Assembly (NCBI RefSeq): GCF_963675635.1
Contig: NZ_OY776488.1
Coordinates: 2,562,001 to 2,626,000 of the forward strand
DNA: 64,000 nucleotides
Direction: 5' to 3'
From: an uncultured Pseudodesulfovibrio sp.
GTDB taxonomy: Bacteria > Desulfobacterota > Desulfovibrionia > Desulfovibrionales > Desulfovibrionaceae
Positions within the stretch are counted from its first letter, which is position 1, and each line of letters begins with the position of its first letter. The translations under genes were made by a program, and so were the position numbers. The notes below the pieces were generated by a model. That model was not told where the DNA came from. It saw only the letters and a program-made list of their open reading frames with translations, and did not search any database. This document shows positions 53,584-62,313 of this stretch, in pieces.

Positions 53584-53681
53584 GCGAAACCATAGATTCA
53601 CCGCTCCGCTATAACAGTTCGGCTTTGACTTGCACGGGGCACAACAGACAGTGTAGTAACGTTTCCATTCGGAGACACTTC

Positions 53682-54839
53682 ATGACGCAAACATTTGATG
53701 CAATAATCTGCGGAGGCGGCCTGGCGGGCAGCGCAGCAGGATTTTCCCTGGCTCGGGCCGGTTATTCCGTTGCAATACTTGACCGCGCCCTGTTCCCACG
53801 AAAAAAACTCTGCGGTGGCCTGCTCACATGGAAATCCATCCAGCTGCTTGAACACCTTTTTGGCGAAACACCAGGGTCATTGACCAAAGCAGGAGCCATC
53901 AATTTCGCATCAAACCGCTATGCGATCCATACCCTTGCCTCCCCTCTGGCCGAGGGGGAACTCTCTTTTCCCTTTCATTTCGTGGACAGAACCGTATTTG
54001 ATGCACACCTGCTCACCAGAGCAGAAGCAGCCGGAGCAACCGTGTTTCAGGGGTGCAAGGTTACAGCCTGCGACCCGGCAAAAGGCATCATCACCTGTCA
54101 TAATGGGGATACCTTTCAAGGGGCGTTCGTTATCGGCGCGGACGGGGCCAACTCGGTTGTACGAAAATCCTTTCCCGACGTGGATCGTGACCGAATGAGA
54201 CGCTTCATGGCTCCAGCCATAGAAATTCATCTGGATGCAAAAGACTTCCCCAGACCAGTTGAATACCCAGAACTCTACGTGGGTTTTCTGGAAGCAGGCT
54301 ATGGCTGGGTCTTTCCGAATCACAATTCAGTCATTGTCGGAACCTGTGGTCTCAGAATGAACAATTCCAATATTTATCAGCTTTTTAAAGAATTTCTAGA
54401 CTTTTTCAACATTGATTCAGCGGCCACATCCGACCTTCGGGGACACCCCTTGCCCTATGGGAATTACCTGGAAAACCCTGTGTCCGGCGTGACAATGCTG
54501 GCAGGTGACGCAGGAGGTTTTGTGGAGCCACTTCTGGGAGAAGGCATCTTCTTCGCCTTGTGTACAGGCATGTATGCTGGTGAAGCCGTGGCCCATGGTC
54601 TTGCCACCAAAACCAGCCCCGGCCCAACCTATACTCACCGACTGCACCAGCAGATCATGCCGGAACTCAAAGCCTCAAACCGACTGCGCTGGGCTTTGTT
54701 CAAAGGCATGCAGTGGATCGGCCCATCAAGTCTCAAACTGCTCGTCAACGCGACAAACACGCAGCTTGCCGAAATGGTCCACGGCATGCGCTCCTATTCA
54801 TGGCTGCGCAAGAAGCACTGGGATTTCTGTAAACGCTGA
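53682..54839 (+). CDS. Geranylgeranyl-reductase-family flavoprotein
   Basis: 385 residues from ATG after CGGAGACAC. The FAD-binding loop AIICGGGLAGSAAGFSLARAG, FPRKKLCGGLLT (family Cys-Gly-Gly signature), VIGADGANSVVR (second FAD contact) and GDAGGFVEPLLGEGIFFAL identify the GG-reductase/PHBH-like group. Members reduce isoprenoid or oxidise aromatic substrates; the exact one is unknown. The start at 53682 is the family-like one; 53625 adds 19 odd residues. Confidence 0.85.
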   Translation: MTQTFDAIICGGGLAGSAAGFSLARAGYSVAILDRALFPRKKLCGGLLTWKSIQLLEHLFGETPGSLTKAGAINFASNRYAIHTLASPLAEGELSFPFHFVDRTVFDAHLLTRAEAAGATVFQGCKVTACDPAKGIITCHNGDTFQGAFVIGADGANSVVRKSFPDVDRDRMRRFMAPAIEIHLDAKDFPRPVEYPELYVGFLEAGYGWVFPNHNSVIVGTCGLRMNNSNIYQLFKEFLDFFNIDSAATSDLRGHPLPYGNYLENPVSGVTMLAGDAGGFVEPLLGEGIFFALCTGMYAGEAVAHGLATKTSPGPTYTHRLHQQIMPELKASNRLRWALFKGMQWIGPSSLKLLVNATNTQLAEMVHGMRSYSWLRKKHWDFCKR

Positions 54840-54904
54840 TCCCTTGTCTCATCCGGCGCTGTCATCTATAAGAAGGATTGCACACCACACTGCAAGGAGT
54901 ACCC

Positions 54905-56311
54905 ATGGCAGGGAAAATTCTTATCATAGACGACGAGGAAGGCATCCGCATTTCCTTGCGCGGTATTCTGGAAGACGAAGGTCTTGAAGTCACTGTGGCC
55001 GAATCCGGCGAACACGGGCTTGAACTGCTGGGAACAGACATCCCGGACCTGATATTTCTCGACATCTGGCTTCCCGGCATGGACGGACTGGAGGTTCTCG
55101 ATATTATCTCTCGTGATTACGAGGGCTTGCCTGTCATCATGATCTCCGGACACGGCACCATTGAAACCGCTGTCAAAGCCTTGAAAAAAGGAGCCTTCGA
55201 CTTCATCGAAAAACCATTGTCTCTTGAGAAAGTCGTGGTTTCCTCTCGCAACGGCCTTGAATTTTCCCGACTGCGTCAGGAAAACATAGCTCTCAAAACC
55301 CGCATTAAATCCGAACAAAGAATCAGTCTGACCGGCGAATCCGAGGCAATCACCAATCTCAAGGAAGTCATCGGCAGAGTCGCCCCCACGGACTCATGGG
55401 TACTCATTACCGGCGAAAACGGGACAGGCAAGGAGATCGTCGCCCGATCAATCCACAATCAATCAGGACGGGCGGACCGCCCTCTGGTCGCTGTAAACTG
55501 CGCGGCCATCCCCGAGGAGCTGATCGAATCCGAACTGTTCGGTCATGAAAAAGGCGCGTTTACCGGTGCGGACAAGGCTAAGGAAGGGAAGTTCGAACTG
55601 GCTGACGGCTCCGTTCTTTTCCTCGACGAAATCGGCGACATGAGTCTGAAAACACAGGCGAAGATTCTGCGTATTCTTCAGGAGCAATCCTTTGAGCATG
55701 TCGGTGGACGCAAGACCATCACCGTGGATGTTCGCGTCATTGCCGCGACCAACAAAGACCTGGCCAAAGAAATCGAAGCCGGGAACTTTCGCGAAGATCT
55801 CTACTACCGCCTCAAGGTTTTTCCCCTGGAATTGCCGCCACTGCGTCACCGCGTTGAAGATATCCCGCTACTCATCGAGGACTTCATGTCAACGCTGGTT
55901 CAGCAACACGGATTCAAACCCATCGGATTCGATCAGGACGCCATTGAAATACTCAAAAGGTATCCATGGCCCGGTAACGTGCGCGAACTCAAGAACTTCG
56001 TCGAACGCATGTTCATCATGTATGCCGGAGACGTGGTCACTGCGGATCGACTCCCACCGGAATTCAAACAGGGTGCGGCTGCCGCCCCTGTCGTCGAAAA
56101 CGAATGGGCGAGTGAAGAAAACTCCATGGACACCCTGATCTCGGAAGGTCCGGCCGACCTCAAACAGGCACGCGCTGATTTTGAAGCACGGTTCCTCGAA
56201 GCCAAGCTCAAGGAATTCGATGGCAACATCTCGCAGCTTGCCAAAGCCATCGGTCTGGAACGCAGTTCACTTTATCGCAAACTCAAAACGTACAAGATCC
56301 AAACGGATTAA
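54905..56311 (+). CDS. NtrX-like sigma-54-dependent response regulator
   Basis: 468 residues from ATG after AAGGAG. A receiver domain (KILIIDDEEG, phosphoacceptor Asp53 in FLDIWLPGMDG, FIEKP), an AAA+ domain with GENGTGKE (Walker A), the sigma-54 contact loop KGAFTGA and VLFLDEIGDM (Walker B), and a C-terminal Fis-type helix-turn-helix (NISQLAKAIGLERSSLYRKL). The receiver wording is closest to NtrX. Its kinase is probably the NtrY-like protein at 62314, about 6 kb away on the other strand; usually the two are adjacent. It would activate sigma-54 promoters. Confidence 0.92.
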   Translation: MAGKILIIDDEEGIRISLRGILEDEGLEVTVAESGEHGLELLGTDIPDLIFLDIWLPGMDGLEVLDIISRDYEGLPVIMISGHGTIETAVKALKKGAFDFIEKPLSLEKVVVSSRNGLEFSRLRQENIALKTRIKSEQRISLTGESEAITNLKEVIGRVAPTDSWVLITGENGTGKEIVARSIHNQSGRADRPLVAVNCAAIPEELIESELFGHEKGAFTGADKAKEGKFELADGSVLFLDEIGDMSLKTQAKILRILQEQSFEHVGGRKTITVDVRVIAATNKDLAKEIEAGNFREDLYYRLKVFPLELPPLRHRVEDIPLLIEDFMSTLVQQHGFKPIGFDQDAIEILKRYPWPGNVRELKNFVERMFIMYAGDVVTADRLPPEFKQGAAAAPVVENEWASEENSMDTLISEGPADLKQARADFEARFLEAKLKEFDGNISQLAKAIGLERSSLYRKLKTYKIQTD

Positions 56312-56445
56312 GGCTTTCCGCCTATCAGAAACAGATTTGACGGCATCCTGACATCAAGGGCGCCTCTTTGGCCTATTCCTGTTTACAGAGACAGACAAGA
56401 TGGTCATACTTCGGAAGTGGTATTCTTTTATCAAGGGCTGACGAC

Positions 56446-57162
56446 ATGGCATGGAACCCGGAAACATACGAAGCATGGTTTGATACCCCTGAAGGGAGTT
56501 TTGCGCTCGACCAGGAGGCTCGACTATTGCAGAACGTGCTTGCCGGTTGGCCCAGACGGAAACACAAACTGTTGGAAATCGGGTGCGGAACAGGACTGTT
56601 TTTGGAGATACTCTACCAGATGGGACTCGATGTCACAGGTATTGATAACAGTCCGGAAATGATCATGGCTGCCAGAAAACGTTTTGGAAATCGCGCCGAA
56701 CTTCATCTGGGCCATGGCGAACATATGGGGTTTTCAGACAACGAATTCGATTATGCCTTTCTGTGGTCGGTGTTGGAATTCACGGACGACCCCGAAGCCA
56801 TGCTCATTGAAGCTGCACGTGTTGCAGAAAAAGGACTGCTCATCGGATTTCTCAACAAAAATTCACTCTACTACACCATGAATGTCCGCAATTCAGACTC
56901 CACCATGGCCAAAGCCCATTGGTTTACCTGGTGCGAAATGCAGGATCTCATCAAACGCGCCACGGGCTTCCACCCCACACTGGCCCGCTCAGTGCTCGCC
57001 GGTCCCACCACGACCTGGAAAAATACGGGCGTCTCCAAGCTGATCAGTTCCGTCATCCTCCCCCCGTCAGTCGGTGCATTTGTGGCCGTTCGCGTGGACT
57101 TCACCAACATGAAGCCCATGACGCCGTTGTTCGCATGGAAGACTGAACCTGAAATGGGATAA
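56446..57162 (+). CDS. Class I SAM-dependent methyltransferase
   Basis: 238 residues from ATG (MAWNPETYEAWFDTPEG), with AAGGG upstream. LLEIGCGTGLFLEILYQMG (motif I), VTGIDNSPEMIMAARKRF, FDYAFLWSVLEFTDDPEAML and KGLLIGFLNKNSLYY are all good. Similar to UbiE/SmtA-like small-molecule methyltransferases. An in-frame ATG at 56368 lies too far upstream. Substrate unknown. Confidence 0.85.
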   Translation: MAWNPETYEAWFDTPEGSFALDQEARLLQNVLAGWPRRKHKLLEIGCGTGLFLEILYQMGLDVTGIDNSPEMIMAARKRFGNRAELHLGHGEHMGFSDNEFDYAFLWSVLEFTDDPEAMLIEAARVAEKGLLIGFLNKNSLYYTMNVRNSDSTMAKAHWFTWCEMQDLIKRATGFHPTLARSVLAGPTTTWKNTGVSKLISSVILPPSVGAFVAVRVDFTNMKPMTPLFAWKTEPEMG

Positions 57163-57250
57163 CCTGGCGTGTAAGAGTGACGCATCACTTCTTCCAAGCC
57201 TCACACACCGTTCTGAACTGTTACCACCAAGCGCATTCATTGCTGTCATA

Positions 57251-57294
57251 AGAAAAACGAGCCGGATATCCCCATCACTAAGGATACCCGGCTC
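57251..57294 (-). terminator. Probable intrinsic terminator for the M16 peptidase gene
   Basis: GAGCCGGATATCC (57259-57271) pairs with GGATACCCGGCTC (57282-57294), one mismatch, and read on the minus strand the stem is followed by five T (57257-57253). It lies about 140 bases beyond the peptidase stop and also faces the end of the plus-strand methyltransferase gene. Confidence 0.65.
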
Positions 57295-57430
57295 AAGTAT
57301 TTTGCCATGGCGCGCAGCCTGACAAAGATCGCCCCCTCTATGCGAGAGGTTGGGGAGAGTCCAGAAAGCCTTTTGAAAAAGGTTTTCTGGTCCCGCTAAA
57401 AGCGACCGTCGGCAGGCCTGCCGAATTCTT
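57295..57430. repeat. Intergenic filler with hairpin and 14-bp palindrome
   Basis: No gene. CCAGAAAGCCTTTT (57361-57374) pairs with AAAAGGTTTTCTGG (57377-57390) with one mismatch, and a perfect 14-bp palindrome CGGCAGGCCTGCCG lies at 57410-57423, just after the peptidase stop. The hairpin recalls the filler repeats seen between other genes in Desulfovibrio relatives and near 7284 and 11262 in this window. Confidence 0.45.
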
Positions 57431-60337
57431 TTACAACACCTGTCGAATTTCCAGATCCAACCCGGCGTTTTCCATTGCCAGACTGTCACCGAGCACGCAG
57501 ATGGAGCCATGCTTTGCATTGATACGCATGGCTTCGGCAAAGGCACGGAAATCGGCCTCGGTCGCATTCAGAGCTTCTTCGCGAAGGGTTTGCAGGAACG
57601 CATCGTCCTGATCGGTAAGATGCCTGACAAGAGCGGTAAATCCCTTGGCATCGGGCAACTGGTAGGTGTCGATCTCGCCGATGGCACCGATGACGGCTTT
57701 TTCCAATTCGTCCCCGGCTACACCGAAAGTGTCGAGATACTCAGCCACGGCATCAAATGCTGCGACGGTGTCGGCGACGTTGGGATCACGGTAAGAAACG
57801 AATGACAGCGATCCGGCCATACGGTCCATAAGGCAGAATGCGCCGTACGCTCCACCCTGCACACGAACCTTCTCCCAGAGATAGCCGGTACGGATAAGCT
57901 TGTTCACAACCTGGGCCGCGCCGGTATACATGAAGCCGTGCTCGGCCACGTTGCACCCCTTGCCCACGTAGTTGACCTGCGCCGGGATGGCGAGACCTTC
58001 ACGGGCGGGCAGATCCGGGATGATTCGAGCCACGGGAACGGCATCGGACTCGGGCAGGGATGAGACCACGACACCGATCTCATCCTCGATGGGCGTGAAC
58101 GTGCTTCCGTCCATGGTGGCGTTGATAACAAGATGGTTCCGGGCGATAACGAGAGAGCGCAGGAGCTCAAGGTCCTTAGCCACGGACCGGAAATCCTCTT
58201 CGATGCGCTTTTCCAGATCACGCAGGAAGTCCAGATTGGTCAGGCCGGACATGGCTTCTTCCATGGCGTGACCGATATGGGTCCGGGCACGAAGCCTGGT
58301 GGCAACCACCATGTGGCCGGACGGAATGAGTCGCTGTTCAGCCCGGGCACGAGCCTCGGACACAATACGCGATATGCGCTCCTTGTTGTCGAGCGTGGCC
58401 GAAGTCAGGATCTCAGTAAGAATCTCAAGAGTCGGGGCGAGCTTGTCGCCCGTGGCCTTGGTGCGAATGAAAAGCCGAGACGCGACGTCTTGGGAATCCC
58501 GTACCGGCGAGGAAAACGACTGGGTCCATATGCCGCCCGAAGTACAGGCAATGCGCTGGGACAGATCCACATAATCACGCTTGGCCGTACCCGATTCTAC
58601 CAGCGCACGACCAAAAATGCCCATGTATGGTAAGAGTTCATCCGGCACGCAGGAAAGATCAAAGCCAAAATCAAGGTAGCCGATGCCGTTGGTGGGCAGG
58701 TCGTGATAGAGCACATCCCGACCTTCCGACTTGCGGACCTCGGTAGGAATAATCCGATTTTCCCGAGGCAGATCGCTTACCGCCAATCGAGGGATGGAAG
58801 CGAGGGCTTCCGGGCTGTCCGGCTTGCCCTGCAGACGATTCAATTCCTCGGCATCCGCCATGACCGTTGCTATCTGCTCATCAGACATGGCAGCCTTGGC
58901 TGCTGCCAGACGATCGGACTCCTCCTTTGCCTGTTTCCGGGCCATCTTGTGGTCCGGCTCAAGCAATACGGTCGTGCGATGCGTATTGTGCAGGAAAAGG
59001 CGTGCCAATAGTTCCTCGAAAATCCTGTCGCCGTTGGCAACCCATCCCTTGATGTTATTAAGCGGCTCTTCGAAAGGCAGCAATCGAAGCGGATCACCTT
59101 CTTCCTCATCATCATAAAGCCAGGTCGACAAGGCCTGGAACATGAGAGACAGGCCTCGCGGATACGATCCAGTGTTGTTCTCGCGCAGAGAGAACTCAAC
59201 GGAATTAATTGCCGCCTCGATGTCTCGCGCGTCAATGCCGTTCTCCACCAGCTCCTTAATGGTATGGAAGATGATGGACTCCACTTTGATGGCGTTGGAC
59301 GGGTGCATACCCTTGAGGCCAACGGAGAAGAACATCTGCCGCATATCCGCCTCAAGACCGACGCCGGCAAGGTCATCACCGAGATTGGAATCCATGAGCG
59401 CCTTCTTCAGCGGCGAACTTGGCAGGCCGACAAGGATGTGTTCCAGCACATGCAGCGCCAGATTCAGATTGGCATCAGAGGTCTCGGCCAACAGCCAGTT
59501 GACCGTGAACATGCCCTTTGCCAAACGATCTGACGCAGGATAGCCCTTGCGCACGGCCCTGGCTTCAGGGAACCGCTCCTGCAAGGGGATACGAGTCGGC
59601 GTCACATCGATGGGCTTAAATTTCGAAAAGACCGCATCCAGAATTTCGAGACGTTTTTCCGGATCATCATCGCCATAGAAAAAAGCATAGCCGTTGGACG
59701 GGTGATAATGGTCCTGATGAAAGGCCATAAACTGCTCAAACGTCAGATCAGGGATGACAGCCGGATCACCACCGGAATCCAGACCATAGGTGATATCCGG
59801 GAACAGGGACTGCTGGGAATGTTCATACAGCAGGGAGTCGGGCGAAGAATATGCGCCTTTCATCTCATTGAAGACCACGCCCTTGTAAGTCATGTCCCTG
59901 TCTTTGCCTTCCAGTTCATAATGCCACCCTTCCTGCTTGAGGGTGTTCTCAGTCAGGCGAGGATAAAAAACCGCGTCCAGATAGACATCCACCAGATTAT
60001 AGAAGTCCTGCACGTTGGCAGAAGCCACTGGATAGCAGGTCTTGTCCGGAAAGGTCAGGGCGTTGAGAAAAGTCTGAAGCGATCCCTTGAGCAGTTCGAC
60101 GAACGGCTCCTTGACCGGATATTTCTCTGATCCGCACAGGACCGAATGCTCCAGGATGTGAGCAATGCCCGTGGAGTCCTCGGGCGGGGTGCGGAAGGAG
60201 ATGCCGAACACCTTGTTCTCGTCGTCGTTAATCATTGACAGGACGCGCGCGCCGGTCTTGTCATGACGATAGACAATGGCCGTGGTGGCCATTTCCGTAA
60301 TTTCCATTTCCCTGACTTTGGTAAAACCATAGCTCAT
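57431..60337 (-). CDS. PreP-like M16C metalloprotease
   Basis: 968 residues, a two-half pitrilysin-type peptidase of the presequence-protease group. The zinc motif HILEH (HxxEH) is near residue 62, followed by the family's late Glu region (FVELLKGSLQTFLNALTFPDKT, NLVDVYLDAVFYP). The full length (about 970) fits PreP/Cym1-like enzymes that degrade peptides up to about 70 residues. No signal peptide; cytoplasmic. Start ATG with AGAGAG upstream. Monocistronic. Confidence 0.93.
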   Translation of the reverse strand: MSYGFTKVREMEITEMATTAIVYRHDKTGARVLSMINDDENKVFGISFRTPPEDSTGIAHILEHSVLCGSEKYPVKEPFVELLKGSLQTFLNALTFPDKTCYPVASANVQDFYNLVDVYLDAVFYPRLTENTLKQEGWHYELEGKDRDMTYKGVVFNEMKGAYSSPDSLLYEHSQQSLFPDITYGLDSGGDPAVIPDLTFEQFMAFHQDHYHPSNGYAFFYGDDDPEKRLEILDAVFSKFKPIDVTPTRIPLQERFPEARAVRKGYPASDRLAKGMFTVNWLLAETSDANLNLALHVLEHILVGLPSSPLKKALMDSNLGDDLAGVGLEADMRQMFFSVGLKGMHPSNAIKVESIIFHTIKELVENGIDARDIEAAINSVEFSLRENNTGSYPRGLSLMFQALSTWLYDDEEEGDPLRLLPFEEPLNNIKGWVANGDRIFEELLARLFLHNTHRTTVLLEPDHKMARKQAKEESDRLAAAKAAMSDEQIATVMADAEELNRLQGKPDSPEALASIPRLAVSDLPRENRIIPTEVRKSEGRDVLYHDLPTNGIGYLDFGFDLSCVPDELLPYMGIFGRALVESGTAKRDYVDLSQRIACTSGGIWTQSFSSPVRDSQDVASRLFIRTKATGDKLAPTLEILTEILTSATLDNKERISRIVSEARARAEQRLIPSGHMVVATRLRARTHIGHAMEEAMSGLTNLDFLRDLEKRIEEDFRSVAKDLELLRSLVIARNHLVINATMDGSTFTPIEDEIGVVVSSLPESDAVPVARIIPDLPAREGLAIPAQVNYVGKGCNVAEHGFMYTGAAQVVNKLIRTGYLWEKVRVQGGAYGAFCLMDRMAGSLSFVSYRDPNVADTVAAFDAVAEYLDTFGVAGDELEKAVIGAIGEIDTYQLPDAKGFTALVRHLTDQDDAFLQTLREEALNATEADFRAFAEAMRINAKHGSICVLGDSLAMENAGLDLEIRQVL

Positions 60338-60461
60338 ATATGCTCTCTCTTTTTTATGTCATTTATATCGCCGGGGGCGAAAACCGTGCTCCCCCCAACG
60401 TGAACCATCGGTATACACTACCTCGGCTCAAGGGAAAAGTACGGAAAAATGCAAAAAAGAC

Positions 60462-60490
60462 TTGACGAAGGCCTGTGTTAACCCTAGTTT
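60462..60490 (+). promoter_or_regulatory. Candidate promoter for the peroxiredoxin gene
   Basis: TTGACG (60462-60467) is a good -35, and TAGTTT (60485-60490), 17 bases on, a weak -10, about 60 bases before the ATG. The gap 60338-60550 has no gene. Confidence 0.45.
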
Positions 60491-60493
60491 ATT

Positions 60494-60512
60494 GAGAACG
60501 CGAATCATTCCT
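60494..60512 (+). promoter_or_regulatory. Possible Fur/PerR-type operator
   Basis: The 19 bases GAGAACGCGAATCATTCCT match a Fur-box consensus (GATAATGATAATCATTATC) at 12 of 19 positions by eye, overlapping the presumed transcription start of the peroxiredoxin gene. PerR or Fur control of 2-Cys peroxiredoxins is common in anaerobes, but the match is modest and could be chance. Confidence 0.25.
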
Positions 60513-60550
60513 GTATTTAACTTAAAGCTTTCAATACAAAGGATAATTAT

Positions 60551-61183
60551 ATGAGCAATGAACATACTCTCGAAGAAACAATGCCAGATTTTGCCAAAGT
60601 CGGACAGCCTGTTCCTGGATTCGTCATGGAGTCCTTTGACCCCACTGAAGGTGGATTCTGCGAAGTGGACCTCGGCGCATTACGCAAGGAAGGCAAATGG
60701 GTCGTTCTCTTTTTCTACCCGGCTGACTTCACTTTTGTCTGCCCCACGGAACTGGCTGATCTGGCCGCCCGGCATGAAGAGCTGAAAAAGCTCGGCGCCG
60801 AAGTGATTTCCGTGTCCACAGACACCAAGTTCACCCACCTGGCCTGGAAGACCGACGAACGCATGCTGGCGGACGTAAAATTCAAGATGGCATCCGATCC
60901 GACTGGTGAAGTATCCCGCTTCTTTGATGTCTGGGATTACGATACCGGCCTGGCCCTGCGAGGATCCTTTGTCATCAACCCTGAAGGCATGTTGGTTTCC
61001 TCAGAAGTGAACTACTACAATGTCGGCCGCAATGCTGATGAACTGGTCCGCAAAATGGAAGCGAACACGTACCTCAAGGACCACCCCGCTGAAGCCTGCC
61101 CCGCCAGGTGGACGCCAGGCGAAAAAACACTGACCCCCAGCGAAAAGATGGTTGGGCACGTGTACGAAGCGCTCAACGACTAA
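60551..61183 (+). CDS. 2-Cys peroxiredoxin (AhpC/Prx1 type)
   Basis: 210 residues. FYPADFTFVCPTEL holds the peroxidatic Cys (about residue 58), and a second Cys in AEACPARWTPGEKTL is the resolving Cys. It reduces hydrogen peroxide, organic peroxides and peroxynitrite; an AhpF or thioredoxin donor is not encoded beside it. Monocistronic: own promoter candidate and a strong terminator. AAGGATAATT precedes the ATG. Confidence 0.94.
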   Translation: MSNEHTLEETMPDFAKVGQPVPGFVMESFDPTEGGFCEVDLGALRKEGKWVVLFFYPADFTFVCPTELADLAARHEELKKLGAEVISVSTDTKFTHLAWKTDERMLADVKFKMASDPTGEVSRFFDVWDYDTGLALRGSFVINPEGMLVSSEVNYYNVGRNADELVRKMEANTYLKDHPAEACPARWTPGEKTLTPSEKMVGHVYEALND

Positions 61184-61220
61184 GTTACGATCTCACACTC
61201 TCGTAACTCCTGTTGCATAA

Positions 61221-61253
61221 AACGCCCCTGTCGGATGGTCCGGCAGGGGCGTT
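61221..61253 (+). terminator. Intrinsic terminator between convergent peroxiredoxin and epimerase genes
   Basis: A 15-bp stem with one G-U pair (AACGCCCCTGTCGGA, 61221-61235, with TCCGGCAGGGGCGTT, 61239-61253) and a three-base loop. The following T-rich tract is short (CATTTATC), so termination efficiency is uncertain, but location 38 bases after the peroxiredoxin stop is right. Confidence 0.8.
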
Positions 61254-61276
61254 CATTTATCAACGTTGCTCAAATA

Positions 61277-62179
61277 TTACGCAAGCACATCTCTCAGCGC
61301 CGCCTGGAGCGACGGAAATTGAAAACGATACCCCGCCTTGAGCAGTCGCTCGGGCTGGGCCATTTGTCCGGCCAAAAGCACTTCGTCCGCCATTTCTCCA
61401 AACAGAAGACGCAAGGCAAACCCGGGGACAGGAAGCGAAGACGGCCGGTTCATCACTTTGCCGAGGGTGTCGGCAAAAGTACGGAAGTTAACCGCCTCTG
61501 GCGCGGTCAGGTTGTACGGCCCGTTTGTGGAAGAGTTCTCCATGAGAAACCGGATGGCTGCAACTTCGTCCGCCATATGTATCCATGAAACACCCTGTAA
61601 TCCTGATCCTACAGGGCCACCCATGTAGAAACGAAATGGAGTAATCAGCCGCTCAAGCGCCCCGCCATGACCGAGGACCATGCCGGTGCGAAGAATACAT
61701 CGCCGCACCCCCATGGCTTCCAACTCGGCGGTGGACGCTTCCCACTGACGGGTGACTTCGGCCAAAAACCCTGTACCTGACGGTGCATACTCGTTGACCG
61801 GCGCACTGTTGCAGGGGCCATAGTATCCCACGGCAGAAGCCTGGATCATAGCCGCTGGCAGAGAACCGTTTTTTTTAACTGCCTGTACCAGACGCTTTCC
61901 GGCACTGACCCGACTTTCAAGAATGCGCTGTTTCCGTGACCGCGTCCAACGCCCTTCCGCAATATTTGCTCCGGCCAGATTGACAATAGCAGTGTCCCGT
62001 CCGATCAAGTCCGGCCAGTCACCATTCTCCCAGTCCATACCTATAACGCCGGTCTCAAAGGCTTCAGCCACCTTTTTCGGACGCCTTGAAAGGATCACGA
62101 TTTCCCAATCGTGGGCCTTCAATTCCCTCACCAATGATTTACCTATAAAGCCGGTTCCTCCGGCGATTATTGCGCGCAA
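61277..62179 (-). CDS. TIGR01777-family NAD-dependent epimerase (YfcH-like)
   Basis: 300 residues from TTG 62179, with AAGGA upstream; the frame is open further but without a family-like start. RAIIAGGTGFIGKSLVREL (Rossmann), VNLAGANIAEGRWTRSRKQ, QASAVGYYGP and GVSWIHMADEVAAIRF match YfcH/SulA-like epimerases of unknown substrate. Not linked to the glycan locus. Confidence 0.87.
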   Translation of the reverse strand: MRAIIAGGTGFIGKSLVRELKAHDWEIVILSRRPKKVAEAFETGVIGMDWENGDWPDLIGRDTAIVNLAGANIAEGRWTRSRKQRILESRVSAGKRLVQAVKKNGSLPAAMIQASAVGYYGPCNSAPVNEYAPSGTGFLAEVTRQWEASTAELEAMGVRRCILRTGMVLGHGGALERLITPFRFYMGGPVGSGLQGVSWIHMADEVAAIRFLMENSSTNGPYNLTAPEAVNFRTFADTLGKVMNRPSSLPVPGFALRLLFGEMADEVLLAGQMAQPERLLKAGYRFQFPSLQAALRDVLA

Positions 62180-62313
62180 TGCAACATCCTTCGTGTTTTC
62201 CGTCCGCCCTGTCGGGGCGGCATGCCCTAAAAATAACACGGGATACGATATAATTCCAAACAATAAAAACCGTTATCGGAACAAACACCAAACGAGTCCC
62301 GAACAATCCGGTT

